56,406 bases of DNA from NCBI RefSeq assembly GCF_904846705.1, contig NZ_CAJHBS010000023.1, positions 1 to 56,406 of the forward strand. The letters are read 5' to 3'. Made by a program: the position numbers and the translations under genes. Below, piece by piece: positions 1-8,704 of this stretch (within the stretch, counting starts at the first letter, position 1; each line of letters starts with the position of its first letter). The notes under the pieces are model-generated. The model made no database searches and was not told where the DNA came from. It worked only from the letters and a program-made list of their open reading frames with translations. This DNA comes from Psychrobacter sp. Pi2-52. GTDB taxonomy: Bacteria; Pseudomonadota; Gammaproteobacteria; Pseudomonadales; Moraxellaceae.

Positions 1-1
1 T

Positions 2-46
2 TTTATGATTATGTTTGATGACCGTATCAGTAAGCATTTAATCTAA
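2..46 (+). CDS. Possible 3' end of a gene entering from the left edge
   Basis: Frame 2 is open from the window edge to a TAA at 44-46 and would give a 14-residue tail ending in ISKHLI. The fragment is too short to identify and could be chance. It is recorded only because the next gene lies on the opposite strand, so a convergent gene ending here is plausible. Confidence 0.25.
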   Translation, partial: FMIMFDDRISKHLI

Positions 47-146
47 ATGGCAGTTACACAGAATCTGGGATGGTCTCGTTATATAGAACAGTATTTCAAA
101 CTAGCTCAGTTAATCTTAACGAAGCAACTTGAGACGCCAAAACACC

Positions 147-545
147 CTATATATCACTCAGCTCGTTTAACGCAGATAGCGCCTGCTCCGCCTTATCATC
201 CGATACAAATATATGGTCATGATAATAGGCAGCGATCACATTGGCACTGATACCCTTTGAGGTCAGTTTGGTTGACACGGCTGCGGTTAGACCTACTGCT
301 TCTAGACTTGAATGCACCGTCAAAGTGATTTGGCGAAACACACTTTCATAATGCAAACCTGCTTTATCAGCCTTGTCTTTTGTTAAAACCAGAGTCAGCC
401 CCTCTGTCTCTACAAACGTCGCAATTGGCGCTAAGTTTACGTATTCTGCTAGTTGACCTTTTACGGTACAAAACACAAATAACTCATCAACCAGTGCTGG
501 CTGCATCGAACTCAATAGCTCATTGATATCTGTAATTCCTGACAT
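147..545 (-). CDS. ACT domain-containing protein (ACT_3/ACT_7, DUF2241-like)
   Basis: This is a small cytosolic protein of 132 residues. Its length and its two halves fit the family of short stand-alone ACT proteins formerly called DUF2241. The C-terminal half carries the ligand-type ACT pattern, a strand, a helix beginning with SLEAVGLTAAVS, and a strand ending in HDHIFVS. ACT domains bind small ligands, usually amino acids, but the ligand and partner of this family are unknown. The start at 545 is chosen because AAGGAAG lies a few bases upstream of ATG and the family begins with a short N-terminus. An in-frame upstream ATG at 608 would add 21 residues of low-complexity KIKISQIRKNK-type sequence and is less likely. 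The gene stands alone between the window edge and purL. Confidence 0.8.
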   Translation of the reverse strand: MSGITDINELLSSMQPALVDELFVFCTVKGQLAEYVNLAPIATFVETEGLTLVLTKDKADKAGLHYESVFRQITLTVHSSLEAVGLTAAVSTKLTSKGISANVIAAYYHDHIFVSDDKAEQALSALNELSDI

Positions 546-675
546 TTTATTCTTCCTTATTTGGCTTATCTTAATCTTTGTTGACCGCAATTTTAGCATG
601 GGTGTCATTACCTATTCTCGTGAAAACACGGTATAAACGCTAGCCTTTATTTCCAAACACTCAACTCTTAAACAC

Positions 676-705
676 AAAAAAGGTGAGCCTAAGCCCACCT
701 TTTTA
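676..705 (-). terminator. Intrinsic terminator downstream of purL
   Basis: The arms AAAAAGGTG and CACCTTTTT flank a 10-nt loop. There are T runs on both strands, so it could work in either direction. It lies just beyond the purL stop codon and most likely ends that leftward transcript. Confidence 0.7.
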
Positions 706-834
706 CTTCAAAAACAGCTATCTAAAACTATAAGCAATTGCTAGAGGTTTGAGTAGCGAGGAAAACATGCGCAAGCACTACATGTCGTAGGCTCAGCAAG
801 TTTGACGACGCTAATCAAGCATCTAGGTTTGCGA

Positions 835-3800
835 CTAGCGTAACCAAGCGCGAGCGTTACGGAACATACGCATCCACGCGCCGTCTTCGTCCCATTCTTC
901 TGGTTTCCAGCTGTGGTTATAGGCTTTTAGGTTACGCTCAGGATGCGGCATCATGATAGTGACGCGACCATCAGTGCTACACAGACCCGTGACACCGCCG
1001 ACCGAACCGTTTGGATTGAGCGGATACGTCTCGGTTGGATGACCTTGGCTATCGACATAACGCATCGCAAGCTGACCGTGTTTTGCCATACCGTCGATTT
1101 CGTTGTTGTCTAGTGTGGCATAACCTTCACCATGTGCCACAGCGATTGGCAAGATACTGTCTTGCATGCCTTTGAACAGGATAGACTTGGTACGCTCAAT
1201 TTTCACATTGACCGTACGCGCTTCAAAACGAGCCGATTGGTTGGCGATGAAGCGTGGGAAGTTATCTGCACCTGGGATGAGGTCTTTTAACTGAGCCATC
1301 ATCTGACAACCGTTACAGACACCTAATGAGAAGGTATCAGGACGGGCAAAGAAGCGGACAAACTGCATGCGTAGCTCGTCATGGAACAAGATAGAGTTCG
1401 CCCAGCCAGAGCCTGCGCCCAGTACATCACCATAACTAAAGCCACCACAAGCGACCAGACCGTCGAACTCACGTAGATTTATGCGGCCACTGAGTAGATC
1501 ACTCATGTGTACATCGACTGCTTCAAAGCCAGCTTGGGTAAAGCCTGCTGCCATCTCTGTCTGACCATTGACGCCTTGCTCACGCAAGATAGCGACTCTT
1601 GGCTTATTCTCGCGACTGGCTAAATATGGTTCTTCAACTTTTTGATTGAGATCAAAGTTCGGCGCAGCGATCAGGCCTTGATGGCTCGCGTCGCTAATCA
1701 AGTCATACTCTTGCTGTACGCACGCTGGGTTATCACGGCGACGCGCGATTTGATAGCTGACCTGCGTCCATGCTTGCTGTAACTCAGAACGCTTAAAGCG
1801 TAAGGTGTCGTCACCCATAAGCGTTGGCGTTTGGATCAGTAGGCTGTCTTCTTCAGAGCTTTGACCGACGAGGCTGAGCATATCGCTGACGTTAAATTCT
1901 TCTGCCAATTGCATGAGCGCCGCAACGTTTTCTGGCAATACTTGGATAACTGCACCTAGCTCTTCACTGAACAGTTGACCGAGTAAATTATCGTCATTTA
2001 ATGACAGCTTGATACCCTGACGGCTAGTGAACTGCATCTCAGCGATGGTCGCAAGCAGACCGCCATCACCGATATCGTGATAGGCGCTGATGACGCCTTG
2101 CTCATTGCCTGCTTGGATAAAGTTAAAGAAGTCGACCAAATCGCTTGGCTGCGCTAAATCTGGGCAATCGTTACCCAACTGGCTCAGCGTTTGCGCAAGG
2201 ATTGAACCGCCTAGACGCAGCTTGCCTTTAGACAAATCAATACGGTAGAACGCGCTATCGCCATTGATTAGCTCAGGGGTTAACGTTTTTGCCACATCAA
2301 CCACAGGGGCAAAGGCAGTAATCACCAAGCTCATTGGTGACACGACTGATTTGTCTTGATTGTCGCCATTGTCGTTATCAGTCCAATTGGCACGCATGGA
2401 TAGCGAGTCTTTACCAACTGGAATAGCGATACCCAGTGCTGGGCATAGCTCTTCGCCAACGGCATGTACGGCGTCGAACAATGCAGCATCTTCTACGTCA
2501 TCACCACACGCGGCCATCCAGTTCGCTGACATCGTAATGTCAGACAATTGAGCGATACGCGCACCAGCGATGTTAGTAATCGCTTCACCAACTGCTAGAC
2601 GCGCAGAGGCTTTTGGACTAATCAGGGCAACAGGCGTACGCTCGCCGACACTCATTGCTTCGCCAGTCATTGGCTGACCATCTAGCGCCACTAAGCCAGA
2701 AGCAGTCACCGCACAATCTGATACAGGCACTTGATAGCGACCCACATACTGATCACGCACGACCATACCCGTGATAGAACGGTCACCAATGCTAATCAAG
2801 AATGACTTGCTCGCCACGGTTGGATGACGCAATACATCGGTGATTGACTCGGCTAAATTCACATCACCAAGCTCTAATGCTGGCAAAGTGCTCTCGGTAC
2901 GCTCAAAGCTGCGTTGCATTTTTGGTGTACCGCCGAGCAATACTTGCATCGGCATATCGACTGGTTGCTCGTCCAATAGCTCATCATCAACGATTAGCTG
3001 GCGAATATCCGTCGCCTCGCCCAAGATGGCATATGGGCAGCGCTCACGGGCACAGATGGCATCGAACTGATCTTTGCTCTCTGGGCGAATCGCGAGGACA
3101 TAACGCTCTTGCGCTTCGTTTGACCAGATGGCCATTGGCGACATGCCAGCTTCTAACGATGGAATCTTACGCAAGTTCAGATGCGCGCCCATTTCATGAT
3201 CATTGACCAGTTCTGGCATCGCATTAGATAGACCACCTGCCCCTACATCATGTAGTGAGACAATTGGGTTGCCGTCTTTACTGTTATTACTCACATCGGC
3301 ATCATCACCCGCTAGTGCCCAGCAGCGATCAAGGACTTCTTGGCAACGACGCTCCATCTCAGCATTATCGCGCTGAACTGAAGCAAAGTCTAAGCCTTCA
3401 TCAAGGTCACCACTATCGACCGACGATGCTGCACCGCCGCCCAGACCGATTTGCATCGCAGGGCCACCAAGGACGATGAGCAAATCGCCTTTTTGGATGG
3501 CATTTTTTTCAATCAGGTTGCGTTTGATATTGCCGTAACCACCTGCCAGCATGATTGGCTTGTGATAGCCGCGCATCTCGCTACCGTCTTTTGCCGCAGA
3601 GGTATCTAGCTGAAAACTACGGAAGTAACCGCATAGATTTGGACGACCAAACTCGTTTGAAAAGTTGGCTGAGCCTAGTGGCGCTTCGGTCATGATCTCA
3701 AGGCTGGTTGCCATACGATCTGGCGTACCATAATCCTGTGTGCTCAATTGACCTGACTGCTCCCACTTTTCGCTAAGCTCTGGGATATGCAGATGTGATA

Positions 3801-4845
3801 CGTGGAATCCTGTTAGACCTGCTTTTGGCTTACCGCCACGACCAGTCGCGCCTTCATCACGAATCTCACCGCCCGCACCTGTTGCCGCACCCGAATAAGG
3901 GGCAATCGCTGTTGGGTGATTGTGCGTTTCAACTTTCATTAAGATATCGATGTTCTCTTGATGAAAGTCATAAGGATGGACTGATTTGGCATCCATCGCG
4001 TCAGTTGGGATAGGATAAAAACGCATGCCATCAGACCCTGCCATCACCGCAGCGTTGTCTTTATACGCTGACAAGATACCTTGTGGGTTCGACTGGTACG
4101 TGTTTTTAATCATTTGGAACAGTGACTTTGGTTGTACTTCACCATCAACTGTCCACTGAGCATTGAAAATCTTATGACGGCAATGCTCTGAGTTGGCCTG
4201 TGCAAACATCATCAGCTCAACGTCAGTTGGGTTGCGTTTCAACTCATTGACATAGGCATTCATCAGATAGTCGATATCTTCACTTGATAACGCAAAGCCG
4301 AACTCGGTATTAGCTGATTCTAGCGCTGCCTGACCTTGTCCGATCACGTCGATATGATTCAATGATGCTGGCGCTTGATCGTCAAACAATTTGCTGACAT
4401 CGCTCAAGTCATAAACCAAGCTCTGCGTCATACGGTCAAACAACAATTGCTCAGCGTCTACTGGTAGTTTTTCGCCTGCGTCACCGTCTATTTTTTCATC
4501 GAGGGTTAACGTATAAACAACGACACGCTCAACACGATTGATCTCGATTTCACAGTTATTAAAGATATCTGTCGCTTTACTTGCCCATGGCGATATCGTA
4601 CCAAAACGTGGCCCAACGATGACTTGTAGTTGGTTGTCTTGCGGCGCATTTAGCGTTGCTGACTGGTCAACCGCTAGTAGATCTAGCGCTTTTTTATGTT
4701 CATCACCAGATAGCTCTCGTGATAGCACATACACTTGCTGTGTACTTATTTGACTGACATTTAGCTCGGTTTTTTGCTGAAACTGACTGATGAGTTGCTG
4801 CGTCTGAAAATCGGTAAGAAACGGTTGTCCGGCGATGGTCATCAT
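835..4845 (-). CDS. purL: Phosphoribosylformylglycinamidine synthase (FGAM synthase), single-chain
   Basis: The enzyme makes FGAM from FGAR, ATP and glutamine, the fourth step of purine synthesis, in the cytoplasm. It is the long single-chain form, about 1336 residues (E. coli about 1295). In order there are a PurS-like N-terminus, a substrate motif SEHCRHK near residue 222, two AIRS-type synthetase halves (HDVGAGGLSN near 535, HDIGDGGLL near 925), and a C-terminal class I glutaminase from about 1080. The glutaminase nucleophile sits in GVCNGCQMM near 1178 and the His/Glu pair in PHPERN near 1300. The start is set at the Met-Met pair (4845/4842), where similarity to other PurL N-termini begins. 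The frame stays open to an ATG at 4965, which would add 40 residues with no family match. Neither start has a strong Shine-Dalgarno. The frame is intact across more than 4 kb. Confidence 0.97.
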   Translation of the reverse strand: MMTIAGQPFLTDFQTQQLISQFQQKTELNVSQISTQQVYVLSRELSGDEHKKALDLLAVDQSATLNAPQDNQLQVIVGPRFGTISPWASKATDIFNNCEIEINRVERVVVYTLTLDEKIDGDAGEKLPVDAEQLLFDRMTQSLVYDLSDVSKLFDDQAPASLNHIDVIGQGQAALESANTEFGFALSSEDIDYLMNAYVNELKRNPTDVELMMFAQANSEHCRHKIFNAQWTVDGEVQPKSLFQMIKNTYQSNPQGILSAYKDNAAVMAGSDGMRFYPIPTDAMDAKSVHPYDFHQENIDILMKVETHNHPTAIAPYSGAATGAGGEIRDEGATGRGGKPKAGLTGFHVSHLHIPELSEKWEQSGQLSTQDYGTPDRMATSLEIMTEAPLGSANFSNEFGRPNLCGYFRSFQLDTSAAKDGSEMRGYHKPIMLAGGYGNIKRNLIEKNAIQKGDLLIVLGGPAMQIGLGGGAASSVDSGDLDEGLDFASVQRDNAEMERRCQEVLDRCWALAGDDADVSNNSKDGNPIVSLHDVGAGGLSNAMPELVNDHEMGAHLNLRKIPSLEAGMSPMAIWSNEAQERYVLAIRPESKDQFDAICARERCPYAILGEATDIRQLIVDDELLDEQPVDMPMQVLLGGTPKMQRSFERTESTLPALELGDVNLAESITDVLRHPTVASKSFLISIGDRSITGMVVRDQYVGRYQVPVSDCAVTASGLVALDGQPMTGEAMSVGERTPVALISPKASARLAVGEAITNIAGARIAQLSDITMSANWMAACGDDVEDAALFDAVHAVGEELCPALGIAIPVGKDSLSMRANWTDNDNGDNQDKSVVSPMSLVITAFAPVVDVAKTLTPELINGDSAFYRIDLSKGKLRLGGSILAQTLSQLGNDCPDLAQPSDLVDFFNFIQAGNEQGVISAYHDIGDGGLLATIAEMQFTSRQGIKLSLNDDNLLGQLFSEELGAVIQVLPENVAALMQLAEEFNVSDMLSLVGQSSEEDSLLIQTPTLMGDDTLRFKRSELQQAWTQVSYQIARRRDNPACVQQEYDLISDASHQGLIAAPNFDLNQKVEEPYLASRENKPRVAILREQGVNGQTEMAAGFTQAGFEAVDVHMSDLLSGRINLREFDGLVACGGFSYGDVLGAGSGWANSILFHDELRMQFVRFFARPDTFSLGVCNGCQMMAQLKDLIPGADNFPRFIANQSARFEARTVNVKIERTKSILFKGMQDSILPIAVAHGEGYATLDNNEIDGMAKHGQLAMRYVDSQGHPTETYPLNPNGSVGGVTGLCSTDGRVTIMMPHPERNLKAYNHSWKPEEWDEDGAWMRMFRNARAWLR

Positions 4846-5327
4846 AAAGGCATAATCCGTAAGATCAAGGCATCTCTGCCATGCTAAGTAAATGGTCTGG
4901 GTATTATAACAAGAAGACCTGTAATAAGCAGGTCTAAACCGAGATAAATTGCCGATAAGTTGCATTCTATCGCGACTTACTATTTGCGAATCGATAATTC
5001 AAAAAAGTATCTTTTTAAGTCGTTTTTGAATTATCCATCGAAAAATAGAACGCTCAAATCTACGCTGTCACAATTTTTACCTAACCTTCATATTCCTTAC
5101 AAACACTCACATCGCATTACTGGGAACCTATATAAATGTAGAGTCACAACTCGGTATTCTAGTCTCAGTTGTTAAGGCAACAATGACGTTTAACTCTTGA
5201 ATTTATTTAATGGTTAGACATATCTAGCCTAAAGAAAAATTACTATAAATAATCAACTGTTCAATTCGGCGAATTAAAACAACGCTATATAAGCTCAATT
5301 AAAACACTATAAAAAAGGAAACTTACT
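4846..5327. other. Divergent promoter region between purL and the stress-type oxidase gene
   Basis: This gap of about 480 bp contains AT-rich promoter-like sequence for both divergent genes. I see no operator, riboswitch or RNA gene. Part of it (4846-4965) is open in the purL frame and would be coding if the upstream purL start were used. Confidence 0.5.
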
Positions 5328-5822
5328 ATGAGTAGACAAGACCATATCGATAAAGTACAAGAACTGGTAAAAGAAGTGAAATTTGCCATGATGACCACTC
5401 GTACTCATGAAGGCCATTTACATGCCTGCCCAATGACCACCAGCGAGACGAGCATTGGCGCAAAAGAAATTTGGTTCATTGGTGATAAGACTACCGAAAC
5501 CATCAAAGATATTGAAAAAGACCCACAAGTGAACTTGGCCTATGTCAGTCAAGATTCAAAAGACTACGTCTCAATTAACGGTAAAGCAGAATTGGTCGAA
5601 GACCAAGAGAAGTTAGATGAGCTATGGTCGCCAATTTACAATGCGTTTTATGAGCAAGGTAAAGAAGATCCAAATGTGCAATTAATCAAAATCGTCCCAC
5701 ATGGTGCAGAATATTGGCTAAGCGGTAGCTCAGTAGTTAATATGTTTAAGATGACCACTGCTGCAGTAATGGACGGCAAGAAAGCAACCAATTTAGGTGA
5801 AAATAACTCTGTGACGTTATAA
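5328..5822 (+). CDS. Pyridoxamine 5'-phosphate oxidase-fold protein, general stress protein 26 type
   Basis: This is a 164-residue split-barrel flavin-binding protein. The pattern matches the small GS26-like branch: an N-terminal helix and strand (KVQELVKEVKFAMMTT), then WFIGDKTTETIKDIEKD, then NLAYVSQDSKDYVSINGKA, and a late EYWLSGSSVVNM segment. Family members bind FMN or F420-like flavins, and some are stress induced. The substrate is not known, and this branch is not the true PdxH enzyme. The start has an AAGGAAA Shine-Dalgarno 7-8 bases upstream. It is monocistronic and followed by a strong terminator. Confidence 0.85.
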   Translation: MSRQDHIDKVQELVKEVKFAMMTTRTHEGHLHACPMTTSETSIGAKEIWFIGDKTTETIKDIEKDPQVNLAYVSQDSKDYVSINGKAELVEDQEKLDELWSPIYNAFYEQGKEDPNVQLIKIVPHGAEYWLSGSSVVNMFKMTTAAVMDGKKATNLGENNSVTL

Positions 5823-5846
5823 GTTATCTAATCCATAAATAGTAGA

Positions 5847-5885
5847 AAAAAAACGCCAGTGGCTAATGCGACTGGCGTTTTTTAT
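5847..5885 (+). terminator. Intrinsic terminator, probably bidirectional
   Basis: The arms CGCCAGT and ACTGGCG flank a 10-nt loop, with an A run before and a T run after. It is shared by the rightward stress-protein gene and the leftward pgsA gene, which converge here. Confidence 0.85.
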
Positions 5886-5923
5886 TGTTTAAATTTTATG
5901 CTAACTATTTTTGTCTTATGGAG

Positions 5924-6607
5924 TTAACCGCTTTGTTTTAAATAAGGCCAAGCAGCTTTTAGATAGATCATCATCGACCATAAGGTAAGTATCACAGCGG
6001 CGACCATTAATACATAACCGATGGTTTCAAGCGACTGCCAATTAAGCAGTAGTACGGTAATTGCTACCATCTGAAACGTGGTTTTTAGTTTGCCTACATA
6101 AGATACGGCGACGCTAGTGCTCTTACCTAGCTCTGCCATCCACTCACGTAACGCTGATACTGCGATTTCACGCGAGATAATGACGATAGCCGCTATCGCC
6201 ATAATGATATTGGGATGCCACTGTACAAGGACAATGAGCGCTACAGCTACCATCAACTTATCAGCGACAGGGTCCAAAAAGCGACCAAAGGCTGACATAA
6301 CATTAAGTCTACGAGCAAAATACCCATCGAGCCAATCGGTAATCGCAGCAATAATAAAGACGCCAGTCAATAATAAATGGCGCAACAAGCTATCACTAAA
6401 CTCGCTCATCCCAACGCGCGCAATGACATTGTCTGAAATCGCAGGCATACCAATACCCATGGCTGGCGGCCAATAAGCAATCGCGACAAATAGCGGAATC
6501 ATCAAGATACGCGCAATCGTAAGGTTGTTAGGCAAGTTAAAAATACTCTTGGTATTTTGCGAACTTGGCGGTTCTTCCTGCGTATGCAAATGCGTGCTGT
6601 CAGTCAT
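5924..6607 (-). CDS. pgsA: CDP-diacylglycerol--glycerol-3-phosphate 3-phosphatidyltransferase
   Basis: This integral membrane enzyme makes phosphatidylglycerol phosphate from CDP-diacylglycerol and glycerol 3-phosphate, the committed step to phosphatidylglycerol and cardiolipin. The CDP-alcohol phosphotransferase signature D-G-x2-A-R-x8-G-x3-D-x3-D is complete: DGYFARR begins at residue 94 and D112 and D116 complete it. NLPNNLTIARILMIPLF near residues 24-40 is the usual start of the family core. The 227-residue length exceeds E. coli PgsA (about 182). The excess comes from a 20-residue hydrophilic N-terminus and an insertion near residues 46-75 between the first membrane segments. The gene is alone, not beside uvrC as in enterics. 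Confidence 0.93.
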   Translation of the reverse strand: MTDSTHLHTQEEPPSSQNTKSIFNLPNNLTIARILMIPLFVAIAYWPPAMGIGMPAISDNVIARVGMSEFSDSLLRHLLLTGVFIIAAITDWLDGYFARRLNVMSAFGRFLDPVADKLMVAVALIVLVQWHPNIIMAIAAIVIISREIAVSALREWMAELGKSTSVAVSYVGKLKTTFQMVAITVLLLNWQSLETIGYVLMVAAVILTLWSMMIYLKAAWPYLKQSG

Positions 6608-7018
6608 GGCAAACCCAGTTTAATATGAACATAATAATGGCAGATAGCTTAGCATTTTTCGGACAAGGCGTCATGCCATCTCTGCAGCGATTGAGTTATC
6701 AAAGATATAAAGAAAGGTATCAAGAGTGACTAAATGACCTTCTATCGACATAAGCTATTGAAATTATTGGCAGCCTTTATTAATGATTTCACCATAAAGC
6801 TGCTCTACTTACTCTAAATATCAGTGCTTCATACCAGTCTTGGCGTCTTTTGGAATTTTACAACGTAATATACTGTAACCAAAACCGCCAGACAGCACTC
6901 AATTGCGCTATCATAGCGACTGTACCAGAACACTTGTACACTTAAATCAGTAAATATAAATAGCTAAGTAAATATCTCCACCTATTGTATTGATAATTAT
7001 TACCCTTATAAATAACAG
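6608..7018. other. Non-coding gap upstream of pgsA and the sRNA candidate
   Basis: About 410 bp of AT-rich sequence with no supported gene. It should hold the pgsA promoter near its left end and the promoter of the candidate RNA at its right end. Confidence 0.4.
6985..7012 (+). promoter_or_regulatory. Predicted sigma-70 promoter of the sRNA candidate
   Basis: A -35-like TTGTAT (6985-6990) and a -10 TATAAA (7007-7012) are separated by 16 bp. No rightward coding sequence follows, but a strong rightward terminator does, about 80 bp downstream. Confidence 0.45.
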
Positions 7019-7121
7019 TAGAGAGCACCAATAATTACAACAACTCTTGACCACGGCCTGTGTAGCTCATACATGACCCGTTTTCCTCAGCCCACAGTAC
7101 CTCCTCTGTGGGCCTTTTTTT
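7019..7121 (+). ncRNA. Candidate small regulatory RNA
   Basis: A promoter-like pair is followed by about 70 bases of unstructured A/C-rich sequence and then a perfect 8-bp GC-rich hairpin (GCCCACAG, 7090-7097; CTGTGGGC, 7106-7113) with a T7 tail. Genes on both sides run leftward, so this rightward terminator belongs to no visible coding gene. The 8-nt loop UACCUCCU is complementary to a strong Shine-Dalgarno sequence, and a second CU-rich stretch, UUUUCCUC, lies just before the hairpin. That is typical of RNAs that pair with ribosome-binding sites. I do not recognise it as a named RNA (not 6S, 4.5S, tmRNA or RNase P). Its length, transcription and targets are inferred. Confidence 0.45.
7090..7121 (+). 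terminator. Orphan rightward intrinsic terminator
   Basis: An 8-bp perfect stem with an 8-nt loop is followed by CTTTTTTT. The opposite strand has no T tract after the hairpin, so it only works rightward. No rightward protein gene precedes it. Confidence 0.85.
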
Positions 7122-7217
7122 GCTTACGTTTTGCTAAACCCAAATATCACTTAAACACTAGCTTTGAAATAAGCCTCAGTTCTAAACAATGTAAAATAAT
7201 GAGCATGGATATCACGC

Positions 7218-8423
7218 TTACTGCGTTTGCATAATTGCCTTAACAGTTTGCTGCGCCATTCGATAGCAGCTCTCAATATTACCTTTCGCACACCAGTCAC
7301 CACTGACGATCCATTGCTTGGTTGCATCGATTAAGATGCCTAGCTCTTCAGCATCTGTGTTCACTACAGTTGCCGCATAACGCCAACGATGGCAGTCTGT
7401 TTGGCTAGGTGCGCTAGCTTCGTTCCAATTTAATGCTTGTTTTGCCGCCTGTAATAATTGTTCTTCGACTGACTCCATATCGTCATCGACGTGGGCTTCT
7501 GACCAGTCATTACGTGCATGGATGGTGACACTTGGTAGTAGCTCATCACGAGCAGGTTTTTGATGCTCAATAAATATCCTATCGAGAACAGCGCTATTTA
7601 AATAAGCGACATCCCATTGCGGTGCAAGTTGGCCATTTAATGTCTCAGGTAGCTTTTGGACATCATCCCAACCAAGCATCAACGTATAGCAGGCTTGCAT
7701 TTGCGGTTTAGTAATTTTGTCTTGCTGACTAAACTTACTATCTGCCATCAACTCTACCGCCTGACCATTTGGCGCTGTGCAAATAACCCAATCAAACCAG
7801 CCCAGACTGGCGCCAGTTTCGTCAAATAGCTCAGTTTGCTTGCTGTCTTGATTATGAGTCTGGTTCTGGATCTGATGCTGAGACTGCTGCGTGTTTTGAT
7901 GGTGCAAATACTGAGCGAGCGGTGCGACACGGGTCTTAAATACTATGGTCGTATACTTGAGCGCGGCGGCCAATTCACGGCCCCAACTGGTCATTTTCGG
8001 TGTGCTGATATAGCGAGCATGCACTGCATCCCATTGTTCTTTGCTTTGGATATTAGACGACTGCTCATTGTCATCTGCCGGGGTTAACTCAACCACTTCG
8101 GCACACCATGGTTGTAGCAACCCTGTATCTAACCAAGGCGCGATAAACTGTTGAAAGTCAGCAGTTTTCGCAGTAAAAAACTGCGCTCCGAATGACCATT
8201 GCCAATTTTTATCAGTTTTACTATCGCTGCGATAGCGGGTCGCTAAACGGCCTACACTGCGTGATTTTTCAAAGATAGTGATTTGCAGGGTGTTAGATGA
8301 CGAGCTTGATTGGTTTGACGCTCTCTCTAATAGTGTTGCGGTAAGCAATCCCGTTAGGCCACCACCGATGATGGCAATTTTTGGGGCAGATAGAACAGTT
8401 GAGCACAAAGCATGATCAGTCAT
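7218..8423 (-). CDS. FAD-dependent amine oxidoreductase, renalase-like
   Basis: This is a 401-residue flavoprotein. A Rossmann dinucleotide motif IGGGLTGLL lies near residues 19-27 and an acidic strand end IFEKS near 50, followed by the renalase-type SVGRLATRYR and FGAQFFTAK segments. The second FAD contact, VSGDWCAKGNIESCYRMA, is at the C-terminus, and HRWRYA is the usual late motif. Bacterial renalases oxidise alpha-NAD(P)H-type isomers, but this branch is poorly characterised, so the substrate is unassigned. A Gln/Asn/His-rich stretch near residues 170-195 is a likely surface loop. It stands alone upstream of the sRNA candidate. Confidence 0.8.
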   Translation of the reverse strand: MTDHALCSTVLSAPKIAIIGGGLTGLLTATLLERASNQSSSSSNTLQITIFEKSRSVGRLATRYRSDSKTDKNWQWSFGAQFFTAKTADFQQFIAPWLDTGLLQPWCAEVVELTPADDNEQSSNIQSKEQWDAVHARYISTPKMTSWGRELAAALKYTTIVFKTRVAPLAQYLHHQNTQQSQHQIQNQTHNQDSKQTELFDETGASLGWFDWVICTAPNGQAVELMADSKFSQQDKITKPQMQACYTLMLGWDDVQKLPETLNGQLAPQWDVAYLNSAVLDRIFIEHQKPARDELLPSVTIHARNDWSEAHVDDDMESVEEQLLQAAKQALNWNEASAPSQTDCHRWRYAATVVNTDAEELGILIDATKQWIVSGDWCAKGNIESCYRMAQQTVKAIMQTQ

Positions 8424-8590
8424 AATGACAGTAGACCTTATAAAGTATTTATGAGTCGCTACTATATTAATTAGCTAGCCTAGTAAGTACCGAGTGGCTC
8501 GTCAATTAATCCTCAATTAAAATGGTAACGATGTTGTCTTGTTAGCATTATTGAACCTTCAAAATGAGCCAATATCAATATCGTCTACGT

Positions 8591-8626
8591 AAAAAAGCCA
8601 TGCTATTCTCGATAACATGGCTTTTA
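8591..8626 (-). terminator. Intrinsic terminator downstream of acs
   Basis: AGCCATG and CATGGCT arms are flanked by an A run on the left and a T run on the right. It lies about 80 bp after the acs stop codon. Confidence 0.75.
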
Positions 8627-8704
8627 TTTAACTTCGATATATGAATATTAATGGCTAGTACTGAATAACTATCCTTAACAATACAGGGTCGTTAGCAGAC
8701 TGAC

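Noticed and set aside
2360..4013. Several rightward reading frames within purL
   Set aside because: They are antisense shadows of a gene whose protein is clearly recognised, and their translations are low-complexity with no family pattern.
4960..5175. Rightward 71-codon frame in the purL upstream gap
   Set aside because: No ribosome-binding site and no recognisable protein; it overlaps the likely purL promoter.
7070..7249. A short reading frame of about 59 codons beginning with ATG near 7073 inside the sRNA candidate
   Set aside because: It has no ribosome-binding site, runs through the terminator hairpin and overlaps the end of the next gene on the other strand.
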